NCBI GenBank assembly: GCA_015654535.1
Contig: JAATGU010000148.1
Coordinates: 1 to 64,000, forward strand
Origin: Bacteroidales bacterium
GTDB lineage: Bacteria; Bacteroidota; Bacteroidia; Bacteroidales; Bacteroidaceae
Reading direction: 5' to 3'
Length of the DNA: 64,000 nt
Position 1 is the stretch's first letter; each line of letters opens with the position of its first letter. Below are positions 1 to 7,719 of this stretch, piece by piece. The notes beneath the pieces were generated by a model. The model saw only the letters and a list, made by a program, of their open reading frames with translations. It had not been told where the DNA came from and did no database searches. The position numbers were made by a program, and so were the translations under genes.

Positions 1-1
1 T

Positions 2-190
2 CTTGCCGCTTATGGCTTGTTTATTGATATATCGATGGGGATTACGGGTCCTTTAGTCGGTACTGTGGCAGAACATTGGGGTATGAACAGAATATTTCCT
101 TTCAGTATGTGTGTTGTTTTTGCTGGTCTTTTGTTGGTTCTATGGTTGAGATATAGGACGGAAACACAAACTACCGGAATAAAGCTCTAA
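2..190 (+). CDS. MFS transporter, C-terminal fragment
   Basis: The frame is open from the window edge to a TAA at 188-190 and encodes the last 62 residues of a membrane protein. Two hydrophobic segments are visible (around LAAYGLFIDISMGITGPLVG and FSMCVVFAGLLLVLWL). They are joined by a short hydrophilic loop, AEHWGMNRIF, and followed by a polar tail ending TGIKL. A GPLVG turn followed by a last helix and a short cytoplasmic tail is typical of the final two helices of major facilitator superfamily transporters. The substrate cannot be judged from this piece, and a DHA-type drug efflux protein is only one possibility. The start lies outside the window. Confidence 0.6.
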   Translation, partial: LAAYGLFIDISMGITGPLVGTVAEHWGMNRIFPFSMCVVFAGLLLVLWLRYRTETQTTGIKL

Positions 191-230
191 TTACATTTAT
201 TACATCCACTATATATTGCACTGCAATTAG

Positions 231-356
231 GCTGAATGGTTACCAAACTCTGAATTTCATCAAATAGCATTCAGATACGAACAACCGAAAGAACATAAAA
301 AAGAGTTAAATCGCTTATTAATTCAGTTCTGCTCTGAAGAGTCGGTGATTGACTAA
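231..356 (+). pseudogene. Short coding remnant without a start codon
   Basis: A 41-codon open stretch begins right after an in-frame TAG and ends at TAA 354-356. Its translation starts AEWLPNSEFHQIAFRYEQPK and ends CSEESVID, which reads like real protein rather than random AT-rich DNA. It has no start codon. The EWLPNS core is reminiscent of the GyrI-like effector-binding domain of some AraC-type regulators, but the piece is too short to assign. It is probably the tail of a lost gene between the MFS gene and the leader-peptide strip. The rest of 191-603 shows no other coding signal. Confidence 0.25.
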
Positions 357-469
357 GAAATTAGAATATTATTCATTCTAAATAATCATCAATAAATAAT
401 AGGTAGAAACTAATATATCGTTATTATTGTTAAAAAATACACCCATTAGATAGTCATCCCTTAAAAAGT

Positions 470-500
470 ATTTATATTAGTAAAGAACAGTAATATAAAT
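470..500. repeat. Perfect 10-bp inverted repeat upstream of the HTH gene
   Basis: ATTTATATTA at 470-479 and its exact reverse complement TAATATAAAT at 491-500 are separated by 11 bp. The repeat lies about 100 bp upstream of the helix-turn-helix gene at 604, in a 250-bp stretch without genes. It could be an operator bound by a dimer or a weak AT-only hairpin. In DNA this AT-rich, chance is a real alternative. Confidence 0.3.
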
Positions 501-603
501 GCCAGAATAGCTTGCTATATCTGCAATATTTACTATTTTTAAGGCATAATCTTTATAGAGATGTTATATAAAAATACTCTGAAAAAATATTAGTACTATA
601 AAT

Positions 604-927
604 ATGACAACATTATTTATCAAATATGCCGAAAGGCTAAAGTATGCTAATTGGCTTATCCACCGATGCGCTACAGGTTCACCAAAACAGTTTGCCAAGC
701 GATTGAATATCAGTGAAAGCCATCTCTACAATTTGTTGGAAGAACTCCGCCTTTTGGGAATGCCCTTGGCATATAGTAAAACTCGGCAAACATACTACTA
801 CACAGAACCTTTGCAGTTAAGAATAGAAATAGTTGTGGTGCCACTTTCCGAAGATGAGGAGCAAACTATTGAAGGAGGATTAAAAATAATGTTAAATTAT
901 TCACATTCCACTTTTATTAGAGTGTAG
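604..927 (+). CDS. Small helix-turn-helix protein with a leader-like C-terminal motif
   Basis: This 107-residue protein has an N-terminal winged-helix/HTH-11-like segment: residues about 8-50 contain LIHRCATGSPKQFAKRLNIS followed by ESHLYNLLEELRLLGMPLAY. A basic, aromatic stretch follows (SKTRQTYYYTEP), typical of the wing. The C-terminal third contains LSEDEEQTIEGG, which closely resembles the double-glycine leader motif of the two peptides encoded just downstream. The likely role is a DNA-binding regulator of this peptide locus. The leader-like tail is unusual and might mean the protein is itself a substrate or derives from a fusion. The HTH call is good; the regulatory role is inferred from position. 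No clear promoter was seen. Confidence 0.6.
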   Translation: MTTLFIKYAERLKYANWLIHRCATGSPKQFAKRLNISESHLYNLLEELRLLGMPLAYSKTRQTYYYTEPLQLRIEIVVVPLSEDEEQTIEGGLKIMLNYSHSTFIRV

Positions 928-932
928 ACTTT

Positions 933-940
933 TACTTTTG
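933..940 (+). promoter_or_regulatory. Bacteroides -7 element for the leader peptides
   Basis: TACTTTTG matches the Bacteroides consensus TAnnTTTG and lies about 80 bp upstream of the first double-glycine peptide at 1023. I see no convincing -33 TTTG at the usual distance. Confidence 0.45.
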
Positions 941-1022
941 TTGTACAATCGTTGCAACTTGTAGGTGGAATGGCCGAAAAACCTTAAACGAGTAGGCTAT
1001 CAATATCATTAAGCTTTTAATT

Positions 1023-1202
1023 ATGAACAATTTAGATTTTAACGCTATGGGCGTAAGCAATTTGACTGAAGTGGAAATGAAGAATATTGAAGGTGGATGG
1101 GCAAACCTTATTTGGTTAGCTATTGGGATCATAGTTTCAGAATGTCTTGATCGTAATGCAGGAAAAGACTTTCAAGAAGGATACAATGCAGCAAGGAGTT
1201 AG
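1023..1202 (+). CDS. Double-glycine leader peptide 1 (bacteriocin-like precursor)
   Basis: This 59-residue peptide is read directly from the sequence. The leader is residues 1-25 and contains the motif LTEVEMKNIEGG (14-25). This matches the double-glycine leaders recognised by C39 peptidase/ABC exporters: spaced hydrophobic residues, an acidic position, then GG. Cleavage after Gly25 would release a 34-residue core. The core begins with a hydrophobic stretch (WANLIWLAIGIIVSE), has a single Cys, and ends in a polar tail (EGYNAARS). Class II bacteriocin-like or signalling peptides of Bacteroidota look like this. No C39 exporter lies in the window, so export and function are inferred. Peptide 2 starts 19 bp downstream. 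Confidence 0.72.
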   Translation: MNNLDFNAMGVSNLTEVEMKNIEGGWANLIWLAIGIIVSECLDRNAGKDFQEGYNAARS

Positions 1203-1221
1203 TATATTAATAATTTTGATC

Positions 1222-1377
1222 ATGAGCACAGATTATTATGAAGTTGTTGAATTAAACAACACTGAAAAAGAAACCATACAAGGGGGAACTCGGCTGAGTT
1301 ATGCACTTGGATGGATTTGTGGAAAGTTACAGAATATTGCTGAGAAATTGGATACCAACACACAATGGTTAGCTTAA
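1222..1377 (+). CDS. Double-glycine leader peptide 2 (bacteriocin-like precursor)
   Basis: I chose the ATG at 1222, giving 51 residues. The longer frame from 1147 lies inside peptide 1 and would bury the leader. The leader motif is LNNTEKETIQGG at residues 11-22. A 29-residue core would follow, containing WICGKLQNIAEKLDTNTQW: amphipathic, one Cys, rich in Asn/Gln/Thr. Sequence and spacing match peptide 1, so the two could act as a pair or derive from a duplication. The frame is closed by TAA at 1375-1377 and followed by possible hairpins. The substrate exporter and target are unknown. Confidence 0.68.
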   Translation: MSTDYYEVVELNNTEKETIQGGTRLSYALGWICGKLQNIAEKLDTNTQWLA

Positions 1378-1392
1378 GCATTTATATTTGAG

Positions 1393-1463
1393 AATTAGTA
1401 AAAACAATATAGTGTTGTATTCTAATTAGTACTTTTTTTATGCCCTCTCTTATATAGAGAGGG
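1393..1463 (+). terminator. Two consecutive hairpins after the leader peptides
   Basis: AATTAG (1393-1398) can pair with CTAATT (1422-1427) ahead of a seven-T run at 1433-1439, a plausible weak terminator. Just after it, CCCTCTCT (1443-1450) and AGAGAGGG (1456-1463) form a perfect 8-bp stem with a 5-nt loop but no T-tract. Together they probably separate the peptide transcript from the membrane-protein gene at 1534. Confidence 0.4.
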
Positions 1464-1533
1464 TATGTGTAGTATGATGAAAAAAATACTCGAAGCTAAA
1501 ATATAACATTACTATTTCATTCTTGAAGCAAAT

Positions 1534-1866
1534 ATGAAAAAAAATATTTTTTTATTTATTGGAATTGTTCTTACAATAATGTTAGTCTACTGGGAATATT
1601 ACTTAAGTTACAAAATCAAAGGTTTCAATAATATTTCAGATTGGGGAAGTTATTTTTTAATTGTACCAATGATTTTTTGTTATGTGATTTTTTTTCTAAA
1701 CCCAGATCGTATAAATCCATTAAGTGCCATTTCTATGGTTTCTCTAGGAGTAATTGTAACAATATTATTGAGCAGAGATTTATCAGCTAGTTTTTGGTTA
1801 TCCAAAATTTGCGCGACCATAGCAGGAGGAATGGTTATGTGGTTTATTATGAAGCGCCTGTTTTAA
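1534..1866 (+). CDS. Small membrane protein of unknown function
   Basis: This 110-residue protein is mostly hydrophobic, with three to four predicted membrane segments: residues about 4-24 (IFLFIGIVLTIMLVYW), 38-58 (WGSYFLIVPMIFCYVIFF), 66-84 (AISMVSLGVIVTILL) and 90-107. It has a short basic C-terminus (MKRLF). I do not recognise a family. It sits between two double-glycine peptides and a CPBP-type membrane protein. Small membrane proteins in such places often give self-immunity, but that role here is only inferred from context. Confidence 0.5.
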   Translation: MKKNIFLFIGIVLTIMLVYWEYYLSYKIKGFNNISDWGSYFLIVPMIFCYVIFFLNPDRINPLSAISMVSLGVIVTILLSRDLSASFWLSKICATIAGGMVMWFIMKRLF

Positions 1867-1960
1867 TTATGTTTCTTTATCAGAACTGTTCGTAGGTATT
1901 GTTGAGTCTTTCACTTAACCCTTTGTTAGAATATGATAACCAATTTATTTGTCTTTTTTT

Positions 1961-2449
1961 ATGAAAGAAATCAATGTGTACATAAGAAACCTAGGATTTA
2001 TCCCCTCTATATTAATTGTATGGTTTGGAATGAGTATTATTTATGTTTTTTTTTGGCTAATTTCATTTAAACTACTAAATGGATGGGACATTATTTTTAT
2101 TGGTGACCAAAATGCATCACTTCTGCAAGGACCACTATATCGAACAATTCTAGAAACAATGATCATTGGACCTCTTTTAGAAACATTAATCTTTCAAAAG
2201 TCTTTATATTTCATAATCACTTTATCAAATTGGCTTAGACATAATAGATGCTGGATTGTTATCATTGGTGCATTTGTATTTTGCTCAGTGCATTTTTATA
2301 CTCTTTCATACGTTATAGTCACGTTTATTACCGGAGCTTTTTTTATGTATATGTACATTATAAAACGACATAAACATGGATATTGGAGTGTAGTTTTAAT
2401 ACATGCAATGATTAATGGACTGGCTATTTTTCTGAATTTATTTGAATAA
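1961..2449 (+). CDS. CPBP-family intramembrane protein (Abi-like), variant active site
   Basis: I chose the ATG at 1961 (162 residues); the frame could extend four codons to a TTG at 1949. The protein has four to five membrane segments and the CPBP/Abi layout. Motif 2 is FCSVH (the FxxxH pattern) near residue 108, and motif 3 is HAMIN (HxxxN) near residue 151. Motif 1, normally EExxxR, reads ETLIFQ near residue 68, so the second Glu and the Arg are replaced. CPBP proteins are intramembrane proteases and in bacteriocin loci often act in peptide maturation or self-immunity. The flanking leader peptides fit such a role. Whether this variant is catalytic is open. Confidence 0.68.
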   Translation: MKEINVYIRNLGFIPSILIVWFGMSIIYVFFWLISFKLLNGWDIIFIGDQNASLLQGPLYRTILETMIIGPLLETLIFQKSLYFIITLSNWLRHNRCWIVIIGAFVFCSVHFYTLSYVIVTFITGAFFMYMYIIKRHKHGYWSVVLIHAMINGLAIFLNLFE

Positions 2450-2465
2450 TTTAGATTTGAACATC

Positions 2466-2591
2466 ATGGAGGTAAACGAATTGACTAAAGTAGAAAATGA
2501 AACAAACAGAGGGGAAAGAATAAGCTTCTTTGATGGATGCGCGATGGTTCTGAACTATATTAATCTGTATCGTTTCTTGGAACAAACCTAA
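2466..2591 (+). pseudogene. Decayed double-glycine peptide 3
   Basis: An ATG at 2466 opens a 41-residue frame; an overlapping TTG at 2442 would extend it to NNLDLNIMEVNELTKVENET, which parallels the leader of peptide 1. The leader should end in an EGG-type motif, but the frame reads ENETNRGERISFF. Removing one A from the AAAA at about 2488-2493 restores VEMKQTEG in the leader, and a second shift in the following G/A run would return to the downstream frame. This suggests a pair of compensating indels that destroyed the double glycine. The C-terminal part (FFDGCAMVLNYINLYRF) still looks like a hydrophobic core. It is probably non-functional as an exported peptide. Confidence 0.45.
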
Positions 2592-2713
2592 AAAAACAGA
2601 TAATGCTTATTAAAAGTAGGAAGAAAAAAGCCACAACAATATTTATAACAGGTAATTATATCGGTAAAAAATGCGACTAAACAGCGATAATTATAGACAA
2701 TCCAAAAAAAAAA

Positions 2714-3631
2714 TTACTGAGTAGCCTTAACGTTTCTTATGAGCCCTTCATATTTTGATCGCTTCACCGCCGATCCTTTGAAGAGCGCGCGATATTGGTC
2801 TACAGTTAAGTTCAACCAATCAGCCTTTTCCATAGAAAGGAATGCTTCCGAAGGTTGGAAATCTGGTACAAGATGAGGAGTGGCAAATCGATTCCAAGGG
2901 CAGCAATGTTGGCAATCATCACAACCATACAGATGATTCTCTATCTTAGAAATATATTCTTCCGGGATTTCTTCCTTATTTTCAATAGTAAGATAAGAAA
3001 TGCAACGATTAGCATTTAAAAGGTAAGGTCGTTCCAACGCTTTTGTAGGACAAGTGTCCAAGCATTTTTGACAAGTTCCGCATTTACTTTTCATCGGAGA
3101 ATCATATTCAAGTTCTGCATCCAACAGTATTTCTCCTAAAAAGAAGTAGGACCCTGCCTTGGGTATAATTAGCTGCGTATTTTTGCCAATCCAACCAAGG
3201 CCGGCCTGCTGTGCCCAGTAACGCTCCAAGATAGGAGCCGTATCGCAAAAAACTCTTCCATGGACTGATAGTAGTTTCTCATTTATATAATTAAACAATT
3301 CAGTAAGTTTGGTTTTCACTACTTCATGATAATCCTGCCCATAGGCATAATAGGCAAATTGCAGTTGATCTTTCCTAAGCTTATGAGAAGGGTAATAATT
3401 GAGTGCCACGCAAACCATACTTTTACATCCTTCCACCAACAAACGCGGGTCACATCGTTTATCAAAATGACTACTCATATAATCCATACCAGCATGCTTT
3501 TCTTCCGCAAGCCATTGCCCAAGATGAACCTTACTTTCCCCCACAAAGTCCACGCGGGCAATGCCACAAGCAGAAAAGCCGAGGCGCAAGGCTTCGGCTT
3601 TTATCTGTAGGGAAAGTGTTTTTTTACTCAT
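2714..3631 (-). CDS. queG: Epoxyqueuosine reductase QueG
   Basis: This cobalamin-dependent iron-sulfur enzyme carries out the last step of queuosine synthesis, reducing epoxyqueuosine to queuosine in the anticodon wobble position of tRNA. The 305 residues have the QueG layout. The N-terminal domain carries the FCDTAP motif, in which Asp130 matches the family's proposed general acid. A double [4Fe-4S] ferredoxin region follows, with Cys184/187/190/194 (CGTCQKCLDTCP), Cys210, and Cys237/240/243/244 (CDDCQHCCPW). The length is slightly shorter than the E. coli enzyme. It is the last gene of a minus-strand operon and its ATG abuts the stop codon of the upstream deacetylase gene. Confidence 0.93.
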   Translation of the reverse strand: MSKKTLSLQIKAEALRLGFSACGIARVDFVGESKVHLGQWLAEEKHAGMDYMSSHFDKRCDPRLLVEGCKSMVCVALNYYPSHKLRKDQLQFAYYAYGQDYHEVVKTKLTELFNYINEKLLSVHGRVFCDTAPILERYWAQQAGLGWIGKNTQLIIPKAGSYFFLGEILLDAELEYDSPMKSKCGTCQKCLDTCPTKALERPYLLNANRCISYLTIENKEEIPEEYISKIENHLYGCDDCQHCCPWNRFATPHLVPDFQPSEAFLSMEKADWLNLTVDQYRALFKGSAVKRSKYEGLIRNVKATQ

Positions 3632-4240
3632 TTATAATAGCTTAAACTGATAGCCTTGCTCTAATATCCATTCAATGGAACGAGGTAAGGCATATTTCAT
3701 ATTCTGCTCTGACTTTAAAGAGTCATGAAAAGTAATAATAGAACCATTACGTAGGTAATGCTTCACCTTTTCAAACACCTGCTTACCATTCAGCTTATTA
3801 CTGTAATCACGTGTCACCAAATCCCACATGATTACTTTATACTTCTTCCTGAGAGCATAATACTGATGAGCTCTCATATGACCATGAGGCGGACGGAAAA
3901 GATCTGATTTAATCAGCTCATTCGCTTTTTCCGTATTAGCCATATAGTTCTTGGTCAAGTACTCAAATCCTCGAATATGATTATAAGTATGATTCCCCAC
4001 ACGATGTCCGCGCTCAAGGATCATTTGAAACTCTTCAGGATATTTACGCACATTATCTCCTACCAAGAAGAACGTAGCTTTGATTCCATACTTATCAAGC
4101 AAATCAAGTACCCAAGGTGTAATTTCGGGAATGGGTCCATCATCAAAAGTCAGATAAACAGCTTTCTCTTTAGGATCCATTCTCCAAATTGCACATGGGT
4201 AAAGAACCCGCAACACTTTAGGAGGTTGTTCTATGAACAT
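3632..4240 (-). CDS. Polysaccharide deacetylase family protein (CE4/NodB)
   Basis: The 202 residues form a single NodB homology domain. Visible motifs are TFDDG (31-35, with the catalytic and metal Asp pair D33/D34), the metal-binding HTYNH (H84, H88), RPPHG (116-120, a variant of RxPYG) and a C-terminal ITFHDS. Such enzymes remove N- or O-acetyl groups from peptidoglycan, chitin-like or other glycans. I see no clear signal peptide, so the site of action and substrate are uncertain. It is the middle gene of an operon with the DUF2723 gene 15 bp upstream and queG immediately downstream. Confidence 0.85.
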   Translation of the reverse strand: MFIEQPPKVLRVLYPCAIWRMDPKEKAVYLTFDDGPIPEITPWVLDLLDKYGIKATFFLVGDNVRKYPEEFQMILERGHRVGNHTYNHIRGFEYLTKNYMANTEKANELIKSDLFRPPHGHMRAHQYYALRKKYKVIMWDLVTRDYSNKLNGKQVFEKVKHYLRNGSIITFHDSLKSEQNMKYALPRSIEWILEQGYQFKLL

Positions 4241-4255
4241 ATCTTTTTGCTCAGC

Positions 4256-7200
4256 TTATTTGGCCGCTCCAGTTCTCATTGAATAAGCAGCGTACAAAGT
4301 TTCAAACCTCTTGACAAACGGTTGTGTTAAGGAAGAATGATTAGTCCGAAGCAACTCATTCGTTTCATCCATGATATATAGATGATAGACACAGTCCTGA
4401 TTACTGGAAGATAATCTTGTATCACTCAAGCTTAGATACCAATTAGCATACTGATAAGATTTAGTAGACAAATCCTTTAATATCTGCTCAGCTTTCTGAT
4501 TCTGACCAAGTTGATAGTAAGATTTAGCTATATCCATTGAACCACTCTGGAAATCATGAGGTACACAATTAGCGGGAATAACCTTCATTCCATAATCAAG
4601 TAGCTTCAATGCTTTCTCTTTTTTGCCTTCTTTGAGTAGTTGAGTCGCTAACTGAGCAAATAGACGGCGATGTGAATAACACATTCTCATTTGGTTCTCA
4701 TCCAGATAAACTTTCGGATTATCCATGCCACCCCATTTAAACTTATGCATGATGTTGTCATACATTTTTTCACTATCAATACGAGCACCAAGTTTAGTTG
4801 TATTAAACGGAGTGATACGGTAAACAAGTCCTTCCTGACAGAAATTATCTGCAAAACATAATTGATTCTCTGTGCCAACAGACACTGCCATATAAAGAGG
4901 ACGCGTCCAATTACATTGAGCCAACATTTCCAACATCATAAGTTCCGATTTATTAATCCCTCGTTTACCTTTCAATGAAAGTGTCATATAATCTGGAATC
5001 ACACCATGAAGAGAATCAGGGATCATCATACCCGAACGCTTAATAGCTTCTTTATCCAATTTTATAACAATACTATCCGTAGGAATAATTTTTAGTTCTT
5101 CCTTATCTGAACGTACCCAATACTTCAAAATATTTTTGAGCTCAAATGGATTATCACCAAAGTTCTTTCTAGCTTCTGCAGGGTCACTCTTATAAAGAGC
5201 AAGAATCGTCTGTTTCACCTCAGGGCGTACAGCTACATATTCATTCTTGCCCTGTACGTATTCCAAGCGGTTCCAAGTAATAGGAACAGCAGGAGAATTG
5301 TAAGCCTGTCGCTTCATTTGGTCAATGTACCAGTCAGTTTGCAAATAACTAAGATTACAAACACGCATATCTGTACGGAATCCTTCTGTTTCCTGATTAT
5401 ACCACAAAGGGAATGTATCATTATCTCCATTCGTAAAAATAATCGGATTACCTTTTTCCTGACAAGACATTAAATAGTTCTGGCCAATGTCACGGCAAGT
5501 ATAACGTCCTGAGCGATCATGATCATCCCAGGTCTGACCAGCCATTTGAATTGGTACAAACAGACAAGCTAACGCTGCTATAATAGCAGAAGGCAGCTCT
5601 CCCAGCTTTTTTCTCAACAACGAAACAACGCCAGCTACCCCTATACCGATCCAGATAGCAAAAGCATAGAATGAACCCGCATAAGCATAGTCTCGTTCAC
5701 GAGGCTGACTCGGCGTTTGATTCAAATAAAAAACAATTGCAATTCCAGTCATGAAGAAAAGGAAGAAGACCACCCAAAATCCCTGGATACCTTTCTCGCC
5801 TCGATAAGCCTGAAACAAGAGCCCAATAATTCCTAATAACAAAGGTAAACAGTAGAACACGTTATGTCCTTTGTTATTGGCCAACTCAGAAGGTAATAAA
5901 GACTGATCTCCTACTAATGCCTTATCAATAAAAGGAATTCCGGTAATCCAGTTACCATGTTCTATCTCTCCGGAACCTTGAAGATCGTTCTGCCTTCCGG
6001 CAAAGTTCCACATAAAGTAACGCCAATACATAAAGTTCATCTGATAAGAGAAGAAGAACTTTATATTTTCAAGTTGGGTAGGAATATTTACCGTAAGCAT
6101 TTCTCCACATTGATCATAAGGAACATCATTCCCTTTTATATTCATCCATTGTTTATACTGTGCTTCATGTGCACTACTATACATACGTGGGAACAGCATA
6201 TTCTGAGCATAAACATAGTCCGTTTGATTTCCGCTTACCACATAGCTGTCTTTTTCATTGGGAGATGCTTTTTCTTTTCTTATATATATAGGAGCACCTT
6301 CATTAACTACAGGAGCACAATATCCGTCTTTGGCTTCCAATTTTACTTTGGAAGAATAAGCCTGACCATAAAATAAAGGTGTGGAACCATATTGCTCGCG
6401 TCCAAGGTAACTCCCCAATGTAAAGATGTCTTCGGGAGAGTTTTGATCCATCGGTGTATTAGCGGTGGAACGAATAACAATCAATGCATAAGATGAATAT
6501 CCAATCATAATCATCATGATACAAAGCAGAGACGTATTCAGAGTACGCGCACTTATCTTATATTTTTTATTGATGAATTTAGCAAACAAATAGATTGCTA
6601 AAACACCTAAAACAATTAAACCAATGACCACACAACTTCCTCCGTGACCATAAAAGGGGATTCCTAAAAGAGCTATGGTTGACAAGAAAGATAGTTTCAT
6701 CCGCGTATCACTCTTTTCCACATAAGATTCATAAACGCCCCAAATAATAGTTGCTGCCAAAATAACCATATAGACAATTAAACCAGTATTAAAAGGTAGC
6801 CCGAAGTTGTTCACAAACAAAAGTTCAAACCATCCTCCAACTTTTACAAAACCGGGGATAATGCCAAAGAGCACTACAGCAACTAAAACTAATGACCCAA
6901 TTAATGCTAGTACAGAGCCTTTTGCATTGGCATGGGGATTCTTCTTAAAATAATAAACCAATACAATTGCAGGAATACATAATAAATTAAGCAAATGGAC
7001 ACCAATAGATAATCCGACAAGATATGCTATCAGCACCAGCCATCGGTCAGAGTGAGGTTCATCCGCTACATCTTCCCACTTTAATATCAGCCAGAATACT
7101 ACAGCCGTAAATAAAGAAGAGTATGCATATACTTCTCCTTCCACCGCACTAAACCAGAAAGTATCTGAGAAGGTATAAACCAATGCTCCTACAATACCAC

Positions 7201-7567
7201 TTCCCATTATCGTAATAAGCTGACCAAGTGTCATTTCCTGTCCCTCTTTTACTACAAGCTTTTTAGTAAGATGAGTCACTGTCCAGAAAAGGAACATAAT
7301 ACATGCCGCACTCAATAAAGCGGACATTGTATTTACCATGCGGGCCACCATAGACGGATCATTCACAAAATGAGTAAAGAAGTTGGCCGTCAACATAAAG
7401 AACGGAGCGCCGGGAGGATGCCCAACTTCTAATTTATAGGATGAAGTAATAAACTCCCCACAATCCCAAAAACTGGCTGTGGGCTCTATTGTCAAGCAAT
7501 AGACTACGGCTGCAATAGCAAATGAGAACCAACCCATCAGGTTGTTCACAAGCTTGTACTGTTTCAT
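4256..7567 (-). CDS. DUF2723 polytopic membrane protein with C-terminal TPR-like tail
   Basis: I chose the ATG at 7567, giving 1103 residues; the frame can extend to a TTG at 7603, but that codon overlaps the -7 promoter element. The N-terminal half has many membrane segments and the early conserved signatures FWDCGEF and GHPPGAPFF, as in DUF2723, which resembles GT-C/protein O-mannosyltransferases. A middle region carries SQPRERDYAYAGSFYAFA, and the last roughly 120 residues contain helical repeat-like segments (LLKEGKKEKALKLLDYGMKV). The family is widespread in Bacteroidota and has been linked to protein or envelope glycosylation. Sugar donor and acceptor are unknown. It is the first gene of the DUF2723-deacetylase-queG operon. 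Confidence 0.8.
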   Translation of the reverse strand: MKQYKLVNNLMGWFSFAIAAVVYCLTIEPTASFWDCGEFITSSYKLEVGHPPGAPFFMLTANFFTHFVNDPSMVARMVNTMSALLSAACIMFLFWTVTHLTKKLVVKEGQEMTLGQLITIMGSGIVGALVYTFSDTFWFSAVEGEVYAYSSLFTAVVFWLILKWEDVADEPHSDRWLVLIAYLVGLSIGVHLLNLLCIPAIVLVYYFKKNPHANAKGSVLALIGSLVLVAVVLFGIIPGFVKVGGWFELLFVNNFGLPFNTGLIVYMVILAATIIWGVYESYVEKSDTRMKLSFLSTIALLGIPFYGHGGSCVVIGLIVLGVLAIYLFAKFINKKYKISARTLNTSLLCIMMIMIGYSSYALIVIRSTANTPMDQNSPEDIFTLGSYLGREQYGSTPLFYGQAYSSKVKLEAKDGYCAPVVNEGAPIYIRKEKASPNEKDSYVVSGNQTDYVYAQNMLFPRMYSSAHEAQYKQWMNIKGNDVPYDQCGEMLTVNIPTQLENIKFFFSYQMNFMYWRYFMWNFAGRQNDLQGSGEIEHGNWITGIPFIDKALVGDQSLLPSELANNKGHNVFYCLPLLLGIIGLLFQAYRGEKGIQGFWVVFFLFFMTGIAIVFYLNQTPSQPRERDYAYAGSFYAFAIWIGIGVAGVVSLLRKKLGELPSAIIAALACLFVPIQMAGQTWDDHDRSGRYTCRDIGQNYLMSCQEKGNPIIFTNGDNDTFPLWYNQETEGFRTDMRVCNLSYLQTDWYIDQMKRQAYNSPAVPITWNRLEYVQGKNEYVAVRPEVKQTILALYKSDPAEARKNFGDNPFELKNILKYWVRSDKEELKIIPTDSIVIKLDKEAIKRSGMMIPDSLHGVIPDYMTLSLKGKRGINKSELMMLEMLAQCNWTRPLYMAVSVGTENQLCFADNFCQEGLVYRITPFNTTKLGARIDSEKMYDNIMHKFKWGGMDNPKVYLDENQMRMCYSHRRLFAQLATQLLKEGKKEKALKLLDYGMKVIPANCVPHDFQSGSMDIAKSYYQLGQNQKAEQILKDLSTKSYQYANWYLSLSDTRLSSSNQDCVYHLYIMDETNELLRTNHSSLTQPFVKRFETLYAAYSMRTGAAK

Positions 7568-7600
7568 TAAATATATGTTTATATTGTTACATACACGCGG

Positions 7601-7608
7601 CAAAGATA
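7601..7608 (-). promoter_or_regulatory. Bacteroides -7 element for the DUF2723 operon
   Basis: On the minus strand this reads TATCTTTG, a match to TAnnTTTG, 33 bp upstream of the chosen ATG at 7567. Its place supports that start over the TTG at 7603. Confidence 0.55.
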
Positions 7609-7719
7609 GAAAACTTTAATGAAAAAAAGGCATCTAATGCTTATTTTCAATATCTTAGGAGGATTAAAACTCACTAATTTAAGTTTTTTAATTAAAGTGC
7701 AAACTAAAAAAAGATTTTT

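Noticed and set aside
1147..1221. Upstream start at 1147 for leader peptide 2
   Set aside because: It would overlap peptide 1 and put 25 extra residues in front of a leader whose motif already lies at the expected distance from the ATG at 1222.
2592..2713. Terminator or small gene after the third leader peptide
   Set aside because: Weak pairings only, with no consistent stem and T-tract; no open frame with protein-like content.
5957..6376. Plus-strand ORF inside the DUF2723 gene
   Set aside because: It is the antisense shadow of a conserved membrane-protein gene and has no promoter of its own.
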